Shown here piece by piece: positions 49,701 through 61,700 of a stretch of DNA of 64,000 bases. Each line of letters starts with the position of its first letter. Position 1 is the first letter of the stretch. Source of the stretch: Warburgia ugandensis (lineage: Eukaryota > Streptophyta > Magnoliopsida > Canellales > Canellaceae); NCBI GenBank assembly GCA_035236585.1, contig CP141132.1, forward strand, positions 58,563,880 through 58,627,879, read 5' to 3'. The notes below the pieces were generated by a model. The model searched no databases and was not told where the DNA came from. It worked only from the letters and a program-made list of their open reading frames with translations. The position numbers and the translations under genes were made by a program.

Positions 49701-52700
49701 AATCAAGGGCGATCTATGTGATCCAGCTTTGAACGGCCAAGATCAACCTTTAAATCACTTGGAATGTGAGATCAATAGCATGGCTGGTCATGGATGTGAA
49801 GGCATTATCAACATGAATGGATTCAATGGTTTAGATCTTCAAAGAAAAAAAAAAAACAAAAAGGATATTTTTAAAGCTAATCCAACAAATGCTAAATTTA
49901 TCATCAATTGGATGTCTAGGATCAAATCTTGAAGATTACATGGGCCAAGGTGACTGGGACAGTTCTGATTGGTGGTCTAATGGTCAAGCATTGACCAGCC
50001 AAAGATCCTAAACTTAATGAGTCAAAAACCCCCTAGCAAGCTTCCTTGGTCAAGAGGTCAAACGATGACTAAGTCAAAGATTCTCACTACATTGGCTTTG
50101 GAAAGTCTTTGCTTGGAAGGTTTACAAGTTTAGGATTTTAATACATTGTAATAGAAGTTGCTTGGGTGCATTTAGTAACTACTCCATGAAGGTTTAACAA
50201 GAGATAAAGATTAGAAAGTTTGGAGTTAATAGCTATATATATTTTAAAAGTCTATGTAGACTAAGCAACTCGTGCAATTAGAAGGTTTCTTTTGCAGCTT
50301 GTAATTGCCTATTATGACAGGTCTGTTCTCATCTATAAATAACTTAATTGTGATTCAATTTGATAGAGTTTAATTCCAGCACAATCAAGGATGTTTCTTT
50401 ATCCAATGTAGTTAGAGGCATGCCTAGGCGCAAGTCACTAAGTTTATTGCCTGGGTGGGAAAGAATCGCAGGGGAGTCAAGGCGCCAGTGCCTAGGCACG
50501 CGCCTGGGTGCGCCTAGAGCCTTAGTTCAGGCGTGCCTCCGACTCCCGGGCATAGCTGACAACTGGTTAAAATATAACTTCATTTTTTTTTTCCTTTTTT
50601 CATCTTCTAACCCTATTCTCTTTACTGAAAGCTCAGAAGGTGAAAATGATCATTACTCTTCAATCTTTCACAGATCTAAGCAAAGTATGGATTCATGAAT
50701 CTTTACTTCAAGAAACATTTTTTGTTAAAAAACAGTACTGATTTTTCAATTTTTTTGTTTACTTTTTTAGATAAATCTTGATGTGTTCTTATTCTATATG
50801 TATAAACAAACATTCCATTTGACTTTTATGTTTCTTTACCATAGATTTAAGTTTTTTTCACGTTTTTTCTCTTTTTCGAAAATAGCAGTTATGGAAATTG
50901 AAAAAAATTTCGTATATTTTGTATTTATTTGTTGAAACATATCTTTATCCACATATATAGCTTACCCATGCTTGTGTGTGCACGTGTAATGTTTTTTTCA
51001 TGCTTTTTGTACTTTTAGGGTTATTTTTTTTTCAATTTTTACAGTTACAAAAATTGAAAAAAAAAAAAAAAAATCTTTTTTTTCCTTTATTTATTGAAAC
51101 ATATTTCCATCCATATATATATAGCTTCCCCCTGCTTGTGAGCACATGTATGATGTCATTTTTCATGGTTTTTTGTTTTAATGTTATTTTTTCCAATTTT
51201 TCTAAAAATAACAATTATAGGATTTGAATTTTTATTTTTTTTGTATTTATTAATTAAAACATATTTCCATCCACATATATAACTTCCCCTTGCTTGTGAG
51301 GACATGTGTGATGTCCTTTTTCATAGTTTTTTTGTGTTTTAATGTTATTTTTTTTCAATTTTTTTGAAAATAACAGTTATAAAAATTGAAAAAAAAAAAA
51401 ATATAGACCGTCATTGACCCAATGACAATGTCAACATAGGAAAAGAAAGTGAGATAGGTGGACAGAAGCAAGGTGGTGCTAATGCATCCGCGGCTATTTC
51501 AGCTCTTTCCGGAGAGCATCAAATCAAGCGCTTTCATTTGCTTTGAGACTGACTTGGCTGACCCTCTCTCTTCCAGGCGCAAAGAAGGAGAAGGAGCTTT
51601 TATTCGTTAAAACATATTTTCATCCACATATATAGCTTCCCATTGCTTGTGAGGACATGTGTGATGTCTTTTTTATGCCTTTTTGTATTTTAATGTTAAT
51701 TTTTTCAAAAACAACAATTATAGAAATTGAAAAAAAAAATAAAAAATTTGCCTTTATTTGTTGAAACATATTTCCATCCACATATATAGCTTCCTCTTGC
51801 TTGTGAGTGCATGTGTGATGTGCTTATTTCAAGATATTTTGTATTTTAAGGTTTTTTAAAAAAAATAAATGAAAATAACAGTTACATAAATAAGTTTTAA
51901 TTTTTGTTTTTTTACATTTACTCATTCAAACTTATTTCCATTCACATGTATAGCTTCTCATTAGTTGTGTGAAGTAAATTATGATTGTATGAAAGTACCC
52001 ACTCTTTTTTACTTTCTACTTTCTAAGCTTAAAATTTAAAGATGTCATCATCATTGGGTTCAAAATTCAGACCCTTCATGTTCATCAGATGTTTCTAGAT
52101 CTGCAGACCTAGGGCGGGAGTATGGACAGCTAAGAATTTTAGGTGAAAAACACAGTTGGAGCAAATTGTGTGAGAACAAGTATAATGGTGGGATTTATTG
52201 GCTAAAACAACATTTAGCTGGAAGGTATAGGAATGCTAAAAAATGCAACAAGGTCATCCTTGATATATCAAAAAAAAAAAAAAAAATGATTATATGAAAG
52301 AGAGAATTATTACGAAGCAAACACGATTGAAAAACTTGTTTGAGATTCATGAAGGCTATGAAGTTGTTGATCTTATTTTTTACACTGACAGTGGGAGAGT
52401 AGCTGGTTGTGGTAGTGGCCCTAGTGGATTTGTTAGTGGGAGCAGCAAAATGTCTAGGAGTGGATTGAGTAGTATAAAGAGACCTCTTGATATTCACTTC
52501 ACCCCTAATCCCAAAAGGGCTCCTTTGTAGCAGACAACAGCAAAGAATGCATACAAGGAGCTCAGGACAAGAGCATGTGATTATAATGCAAGTTGGTTTT
52601 ATGAGAATGGCATTGCCTTCAATGCCGCTCAGTGTCAGTTATTTCAAACTATATTTGAGGCAGTTGCACAACATGGTCCAAGTACATGTTCTTTTTTTGT

Positions 52701-55700
52701 TTTTCTTTATATACTGATACTTTTTATGAATGTTGTTTTTTAAGTTAACGAGTATTTAACTTGTGTTTTTTTCCTATCTTAAGGTTTTATGGCACCCTCT
52801 TACCATGAGTTGAGGGTGTCACTTCTTAAAAAGCAAGTTGAAAAGACACACGAATTTGTTCATAAGTATAGAAAAGATTAGGCACAATACGGGTGCTCTA
52901 TAATGTTAGATTGGTGGACTGACAGCAAAGGTCACACCTTACTCAAAGATAGTTTTCCTAAAATCAATTGATGGATCTATGCATGTAAAGAGCTCAGATT
53001 TGATCATAAAAATGTTGGATGATGATATAGATAACGTTGGAGAGGAAAATGTTGTCAAGGTAATCCCTCATCTTAATCTCAATTATGTTTTCGTTAAGAA
53101 ATTTAATATTTAAAAGTTTTAATAGTTACTCTTGAATTTCATTGCCTATTATAGGTCATCACGGACAATGCATCAAATTATACAACTGCAGGTAGATGCT
53201 TACAAATAAAGAAACATTTATTTTGGACACCTTGTGCAGCACATTATATTAATTTGATGTTGGAAGATATTGGAAAATTACCAAAAGTAAAGCATGTCAT
53301 GAGACAAGCAAAGGCAATGACTACTTTCATATAAAGTCACACCCATGCCCTTCATTTGATGAGAAAAATGACCAAGCAAAGAATATTGGTTAGACATGTA
53401 GTCACCCGTTACACCACAAACTTCTTGAGCTTAGAGAGTATCCATAATGTGAGGGTAGAATTGAGGAAGATATTCCACTATCAAGCATGGAGCAACAATA
53501 AATGGAGTAATACGTTGGTCAATCAAAGAGTGCAGAACATTGTTAGCCATAGCTCCCTTTAGAACAATATTTTATTTTATTTGAAGATAATGGCATCACT
53601 TATAAAGGCATTGAAGCTAGTGGATATCGAAGAGTAGTCTACAATGCGATGTATTTACGAGGTCGTCACACGAGCTAAGGAAAAGATTAGAACAAATCTT
53701 AAAGATAATGATCGACAAGCTACCCATATTTGTGGCATTGTAGATAATAGATGGACAAATCAGCTCTGTCAACCCTTACATGCAACTAGTTATTATCTTA
53801 ACCCTGCATTCTATTACAATATGCAAGAAGATGTTTAGGTCGATAAATTTATCAAGCAAGACCTATTTGATACCATCAATACCCTATCTACAAATCAGGA
53901 TGATGCAAGGTGATTAAAGAGCTAAGCCATATAAACGTGCAATAGGCCTATTGCAAATGACTTGGCTAAGTTGAAGAGAAAGATAAATCCTTTATAATTT
54001 CAAATCTTCTTTCTTGAGTGTTAAATTTCCTTAATTTATGTTTTTATTTCTTAAGTATTAATTGTAATTTAACTTCTGCAGGCGAGTGGTAGGTCACTTT
54101 TGAGGCTAAATGCCCAATTCTTCAAAAACTTACTATCAAAGTCCTCTTCCAGACCTATAGTGCATCTTCTTGCGAGAGAAACTGAAATGTCTTTGAGAAT
54201 GTAAGTCTTACTTTACTAATTTATAGATTAGTTAACAATCTAATTTGCAATCATTATATATAATTTAACATTTTGTTGTAGCTTCATAAAAAGAAGAGAA
54301 ATAGGTTACAAGCAAAAATATTGAACGATCTGGTATACATTCAATATAATCAACGTCTCTGCCATTGACATGAAGATCGCTTAAGATCACAAATATATAA
54401 GGATCCTATTATATTGAGAGAGGTTGATGAAAGTGATGACTAGATCATTAAAGCAGATACTGAGGATAACCTTGTCCATCCAAATGATAACCTCACATGG
54501 GGTGACATAAAGCATACTACTGGAACTAGTTCCCGTGTTGCTCCTCCCACTAGGCAATACCAAAGGCGGAGGAGACAGAGCCTGGGCCAGAAGAACATGT
54601 CTCAAGTAATTGCAGAACTAGAGGAGGAAATTAGTTTCGAGGAGGCCATTGAGGAGTTGCAAGGTCAAGGTGGTGGTCCTACTAGATATGTTGATGAGGA
54701 TTATGATAGCTCTAATAATAATCTGAACCCTGAAGATCCCTTCAGGGATGACTGATGTGAGTAGTCTTAAACTCTTAAAAGTTATTTGAATTCATTATGC
54801 TTATATATTATTTTGTTCATAGAAAATTGCATATTTAACTCTGCCGATGTCAATCTCAAGCCCAGATGAAAAAGGAGGGTCTTGCGTTAGGTGCTAGTCG
54901 ATAAGGAAGAAGTTGAAGACGATTTTGTTATTTCTTTCTTACTTGCAAATGAATATGAATTTGTATATTAGTTTGTAAGTAAGAAATGAAAATCATCTCC
55001 TACTTCTTAAAAGTATGGCAACCCTAACAGGACATGAATCGAAAATTGACATTTCCTCAAGCTAGGACATCCCCCATAAGTGACGCAACTACATCAAATC
55101 TTGAGTGCGGTGAAAAATGGACAAGGGTTACTAGGACGTTCTCCCAGAAGCGACGCGCTACATCGGATCCTGGGTGTAGCGGAAAATCAGGTGTAGTGGA
55201 AAATGGCCAAGGTCTGCCAGAGCATCTCCTTGGAAGCAACACGCTGCAACAGAATCCAGGTGTAGTAAAAAGTGGGCATGGGTTCATGCCATGGAGGTCA
55301 AGAAGTGCGTGGGTAAATAAGATATCTCAAGAGCATAAGATTCGTATTACCACATGGAATATAAGGATATTGACAAGTAAGAGTTTGAAGTTAGTAGATA
55401 CGATTAAACGTAGGAGAGTCAACATCACTTGTATCCAAGAAACCAACTAGAGAAATTGATAAGTATAAACTCTGGTCCGTAGGAAAGGGTAATAACAGAA
55501 ATGAACTAGGAATAATAGTAGATAAAGAATTAAAGGATAAAGTTGTGGACGTTAAAAAAATCAGCAATAGAATTATAATACTTGTTCTAAGAGAGCAGAC
55601 CATAAATGTTATAAGTGCATACACACCACAAGTAGGGTTAAAGATATAATCAAGAGACAATTTTGAGAAAATATGGAGAGAGTCATGTAAGAAATTCCCA

Positions 55701-58700
55701 ACACTAAGGGGATATTTATAGGAGCAAACTTAAATGGCCATGTAGGAAAAGAAAAGGAAGGATATGATAAGATACATGGAGTGTATGGCATAGGAGAACG
55801 AAATAAGATGGGAGAAACTATCCTCGATTTTGCTTTGTCATATAACCTAGCCATTGTAAATACATTATTTAAGAAAAGGGATGAACACTTAATAACCTTT
55901 AAAAGTGGATTTCATAAAAGGCAAATAGACTTTTATCTACTTGGGAATACTAAAAGATCAATGTATAAGGATTGTTATGTGATATCCCGTGAGAGTTTAA
56001 CCTCACAACATAGGTTAATGGTGATGTATATCTATATTAAAAGATGAAAGAAAGGAAATAAACTTAATAGGTATCCAAAAACTAAGTGGTAGAACTTAAA
56101 AAGAGAAAATAACCTCATTCACAAATAAGTTTATGGTAGAAGGAAACTGGATCTATGTAACAGGAGTAAACACCATGTGGACTAATAAGGCTTAGTCCAT
56201 TAAAAATGTGGCAAAAGATGCCTTAGAAATATCTAAAGGTAAAGGCAATTAGTAAAGGAAACATGGTAGTGGAACAGTGCAAAAAGTTATTAAAGAAAAA
56301 CGGGTGTGTTTTAAAGCATGGCAGAAGACTAGAAATAATGAAAACTATGACTAGTATAAGAATGCTAAAAATGTTGCTAAGAGAATAGTAAAGCTAAACT
56401 TAATGCATATGATGACCTTTATAGTAGACTAGAATCAAGAGAAGGTGAGAAAGATGTGTTTAAACATGCAAATAAGAGAACAGAAGGGTTAGGACTTAGA
56501 TTATGTTAGGTGCATTAGAAGTGATGATCAAAGGGTACTAGTCAAAGATGACAAGATCAACCAAACGTGGGAAACTTACTTTCAAAAATTGTTAAATGAC
56601 AATGGCTTTGAGAATATAGGGATTGAAAATACTATAAACCTAAATAACATTAGACATTATAGATATGAATATAGGATTAGAATATCTGAAGTGAAAGAGG
56701 CCTTGAAAAAGATGAAATCAGGAACGGCCATGAGGCCCGATATACCAATAGGGTTTTGTAAGCATATGGGACGTACTGGAGTAGTTTGGTTGACCAAGTT
56801 GTTTAGCAAGATCATAAAATCAAAGAAAATGCCAGATGAATGGAGCAAAAGCTTTATTATACCATGAAACAAGTGTATGAGCCACACTATGAAACTTTTT
56901 GAAAGAGTGATTGAGAAGAGACTACAGCATGAAACAAGTGTATTGGAGAACCAGTTTGGTTTCATGCCTGGGAGGTCTACCATGGAAACTATTTCTTACT
57001 AAAACAATTGATAGAGAAATATAGGGAGAGGAGAAAAGACCTCCACATGGTCTTTATTGACTTAGAGAAAGCTTATGATAGAGTCCCTAGAGAGTTAATA
57101 TGAAGGATGTTGGGTGGGAAAAGGGTTTCGCAGTGGTATATAGACATAAATAAAGATATGTATGAGGGAGCAATAACAAATGTTAAGACCGCTAGTGGCG
57201 AGACTGGTGGTTTTCTTGTCACTGTAGGATTGCACCAAGGATCAGCATTGAGCCCATACCTTTTCACGTTGGCTAAAAGGGGCAGCCCCGGTGCACGAAG
57301 CTCCCGCCTATGCGGGGTCCGGGGAAGGGGCGGGCCACAATGGCCTAAAGTAGGCAGCCTTACCTTGCATTTTTACAAGAGGCTGATTCCACGCCTTGAA
57401 CCCGTGACCTCAAGGTCACATGACGACAACTTTTACCTTTTCACGTTGGCTATGGATGAGTTAATAAAACATCTGCACAAGGAGATTCCATGGTGCATAC
57501 TATTTGCAGATGATATAGTCTTACTTGATAAGACAAGGGAGAGCATAAAAACAAAGCCAGAGTTATGGAGAGAAGCATTAGAATCTAAAGGATTTAAGAT
57601 CAACTGAACTAAGATAGAATATATGAAATGCAATTTTAGCAAGGACAGGAGTGTAATACCAATTAAGATTGATAACAAAGAAGTCCCCATAAAAGACCAC
57701 TTTCGGTACTTAGGATCAATGATTCATGAGAGTGGAGAGATTGAGAGGGAAGTTACCTAGAGAATTCAAGTGAGTTGGAACAAATGGAGATGTGCATCCG
57801 GAGTTTTGTGTGATCGACGGGTGCCACTCAAACTAAAAGAAAATTTCTATAGGCTAGTCATGCTCTATGGATCTGAGTGTTGGCCAGTTAAGGAACATCA
57901 TGTTCATAGGATGAGCACCGCATAAATGAGGATTTTGAGATGGATTAGTGGCAAGACAAGAAATGATAGAATTAGGAATAAAAATATTAGAAGAAATCTA
58001 GGGGTAGCACCAATAGGTAACAAGATGAAGGAGATTAGACTTAGATGGTTTAGACATGCCCAAAGGAGACCGAAAACGGTACCGATTAGGAGTGAGGCAA
58101 TGCAAGTAGAAGGTTCTAGAAGGGCAAGGGGAGACCCAAAAGAATGTGGATAGGAGTGAGAAAATATTTAAAAACTTTGGAACTAAATGAAGCCATAGTA
58201 CTTACTAGAGAGGAATGGAGGAATAAGATTTATGTGGGTGACCCCTAATTGGGATAAGGTCTTGATGATGATGATGAGAAAATTGCATATTTGAATAATA
58301 TTTCATCATAAAATTATGTTTCTATGTTTTCTTACTTTTTTTAAGATTTTTTGGTTATTTTTGTAATTATTAAATATTTATTTTTGTGCCTCATGATTTA
58401 GGCACGCTCCTAGGCCCTCCAAGTTCCAGGCGCGCACCCCCTTGCACCTAGGTGCGCCTTGCAACTCTAATTACATAGGTTAGTTGCATTGAAAGACATT
58501 TTTTCCTATTGCTTCTAACATGTTTTCAAGTTGGAATTGGATGTGTTTCCTAATTTGGACAGAGATAGGCTAGAGTGCATTTTGGTTCTCAACATTTTAG
58601 TATCACTTAGTGGATTCCTTGTATGGAGACATTTTCTAGATATGAATCCTCAAGGCGGTGAACATCTATATCCTTACGATGGTAAGTTAGCATCCAACCT

Positions 58701-61700
58701 AAAGTTTGTATCTCTTGGTGGTGTGTCGATATCCAAGAATAGTGAGCTTGTTACCTTTCTTGATTTCCTAAGGTGGTGATTCTCTGTATTTGTAGAAGGA
58801 CTTAAATCTTTAAAGCAAAGGACTAATTGATCATCTTTAGAACATGTTTTCTAAATCTTTGCTGGTGACGTTTTTTATATCCATTGAGTTGAAACATTTT
58901 ATTGAATCTTGCATGCTAAATTCCACCTTAATTGTGTGACCTTTCTTTTAGTACCTGGTTATCTAGTGCCACTTGTGGTCTTCAAGGCACAACTTCCAAG
59001 TTCTTCCAGGACCAACCAGGGTGGGATAGTCATCTTCTTAAGACTTGAGGGGAAGAGTATAGCATTTGGTCCATTTGGCTTAAGCATTGCACTAACAGTG
59101 GTATACTTGAGTAAACAACCATTCAGTCAAACTGGAATCACGACTACAGGATGTTTTCAGACAGATGCAGCATCAATCCAAGGAAAAAAAAGAGCAGTCT
59201 TATACGTTAGAGAAGCTAACAATTACTCATTCAGTAAGTCAGCAAAACTGGTAAACTATCAGCTTTTGTTTAATCCTCCAGGTAATTGTTGTAGAGATTT
59301 CCATAGTGGCGTTAACACCTATCAGAAGTATGTACTCCTTAAGATGCCTAAAGCAAATGAGTCCTAAAAAGAAACTATGTTCTCAGAGAGAGTATTATGA
59401 GAAGACTGTGATGTGGAGATTGCAGATTGAATTGGAGCTAGGCAAGTATCCAGAGCATGCTTAAGCACAAACAGAAGGAACACGGAAAAGAGGGAAAACC
59501 AAGCCAGGAAGACAGGGAAAGGTTGACATCCATAAGGTAAACCAAGGTTTGTAGTGGAATGATGTGATCCAACAAGAGAAACAAACAACGGAATTTGAGG
59601 AAAAGCTGACATCAGAGGTGGAAAAATAAAGAATTCCTTAAAATATGCATGAAGCAGGGGATAAAAAGAAACAGTCAGAAAAGGACAAAACTAAATATTG
59701 ACTCTCTCTTCTCCATATCAGTAATGGACTTAAATGCAAGGCAAGACTTTGTATTTACGACCTTCCATGGAGATCAAATAACACAGTGGATGCAGTGGAA
59801 GAGAAATCATATTAACTCCTTAGTTCCCAATGTAGATAATCAAATCATATGGAATACCCTTACATGCTTAATGGGATGTAACCTTACAGCTTTATATACC
59901 AATAGAGCCGCTCAGTAAGTAGAGGCCTTAGCGGGAAAGAAGTTACAATGGCAGGAATTGGTTCTTAAGACTTGAGTGGCAACATGCAGCTCATCTCAAG
60001 ATGGGAGGGCAGGGAAGACCGTGGGTCCACCAGAAGGTAGTAGGGAGGTCAATGGATAAGGTTAATAATGGAAGTGAGATAATTCAACAAAACCACCCAT
60101 CAACGTGGCAGCGAGAAATAATAATAGTTTCACCCATTAGTGTTACCATATACATCGAGAGGAATGAGTTTTTGAATAGAAATAAAGGATAGGCAACTAA
60201 GAAGTGAAAGCTGTCAGCATGTGGGGGCATTAGAGAGTTAATTGGAGCAGAGTGTACAGGAATAGAAATTTGAAGAAAGACAAGGGCATTTACATAAAAT
60301 TCAAAGGAAAGAATGGGTCCAAAGATGCAATTTCAGAGGAGAAAGACAGAAACGTATAGTATTTTATAGCTAAAAAGGAGTTAAAAAAAACAGAACCACA
60401 ATCAAGATTGATGATGTACAGAAGGTAAGGATATATGCAAGTTGGAAATAGTATCTTAAAAACTAGAATGCTACAAGCCTGTGGGTAAAAGACATTGCAA
60501 ATTGTTGACCAGAGCAGATTCTGAGGCACCCAAGTAACTAATACTCGTGTGCAAGCCATTGATCAGAGTGCAAATGGACCAGCCTTTTGAAAGGGTAAAT
60601 GCAAAGGAGAAAATGATGCTACTCCATCTATACTGAATATAATGACAAAGGAGATTGGTCATGCTGAGAATCAAGCTATAATGACAGCCAAGGAATGTAG
60701 ATATAAATCTTGGAAAGAAGGCATCCATGAAAAGATGAATAATACAGTGTACAGAACCAATCAGCTTTGCTTGATGATGCCAACGTCCTTTCTTCTGGAA
60801 CATTAAATTTCCCCCTGAAGCTTATTGAGAGAAATTCCAGCAACAAATCTGAGGAAGACAACTGAAGGTTTCCAATACAGTATATGACCCTGTTAAAAAA
60901 CCAACACCAGAAATGGCACTTGATCACGGCCACGCCACATAAAAAATAGTCCCAAAAAGGCAAGTTATTGATTGCTCAACATTTTCATTGACTCAGGTGA
61001 TAGTTGATGAATAATTCATGAAGCTTTTGAACAAAAATGGAACACAAGCTATTTTTATTGGCTGGTGCCAGTTGCCCATTATCCCCATCAGATCCTTCTT
61101 CTGCTAACATACTGGACATAGAAAGAATCAATTTGAGCTAAGGAGAAAGAATCAACATCAAAGACGTTTACACAAACTTAGTAAATCAACATGGAAGAAG
61201 AGCACCAGAAGATTGATAGCATGGGTAACATCAAGCTGTGTCTGAATCATCAATTGCAAATACTCTTATGAACTAGGAACTGAACTTATAGGAAAAGAGA
61301 AACAATGTACAAAGCAGAAAAGCTTCAATTGATGGATGCACAAGACAAAATTCTTACAAAGAAAATGGAGTTATCAACGAGAATAAAGTACAAAAGGGAG
61401 ATGAAAAACCTAAACTTGCATGTGAACTTCAAAAAAAGAAGCCAGAGGAATGACAAGAAAGGCAGGAAAGAGAAAATAAAAAATAAAAAATTCTATCTCA
61501 ATTAGATATAAGATTATGGAATGGAAAAGAAGAGGACAAGAGACAGGGGAGAAGGAATGACAGCAAGGAACTTATACATATAAGAAAAGTGAACGAAAGA
61601 TGAAGAATGGCTGGTCCTCCAGCAACAGTGTCTGCCAGGGGGCAACAAATATGTAGCATGAAGGACATTCTATCCAAGGAGTTCAAGAAGTAGATTGATT

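Larger units (their letters stand above)
54837..58276 (+). mobile_element. RTE-type LINE, complete length, inserted in the hAT element
   Basis: Flanked by a perfect 16-bp duplication agaaaattgcatattt (54821-54836 and 58277-58292). The 3' end is gggataaggtcttgatgatgatgatg, the short TGATGA-type tail typical of plant RTE elements. Length is 3,440 bases, or about 3.26 kb without the SINE inserted at 57275-57433 and its duplication, which is normal for the clade. It reads on the plus strand, antisense to HO1. Confidence 0.9.
50403..58479 (+). mobile_element. hAT-like DNA transposon, host of nested insertions
   Basis: Inverted terminal sequences ccaatgtagttagagg (50403-50418) and, reverse complemented from the right end (58465-58479), cctatgtaattagag. 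Both are followed inward by cctaggcgc/ggcgcacctagg-rich subterminal sequence. Inside are a repeat array, a hAT transposase remnant (52.1-54.75 kb) and an inserted RTE LINE. An 8-bp duplication could not be settled because the inverted repeat seems to run into the flank. Without the RTE insertion (3,456 bases with its duplication) it would be about 4.6 kb. Confidence 0.65.

Noticed and set aside
49657..49932. 91-codon frame considered as retrotransposon gag
   Set aside because: No capsid or zinc-knuckle pattern; similarity could not be supported.
55034..55450. 138-codon plus-strand frame as a separate gene
   Set aside because: It is the leader repeats and endonuclease start of the RTE LINE.
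58909..59367. 152-codon open frame in HO1 intron 1
   Set aside because: No recognisable domain and no supporting splice or start context. It lies in sequence that looks like an old LTR-type element. Kept as unassigned rather than called a gene.
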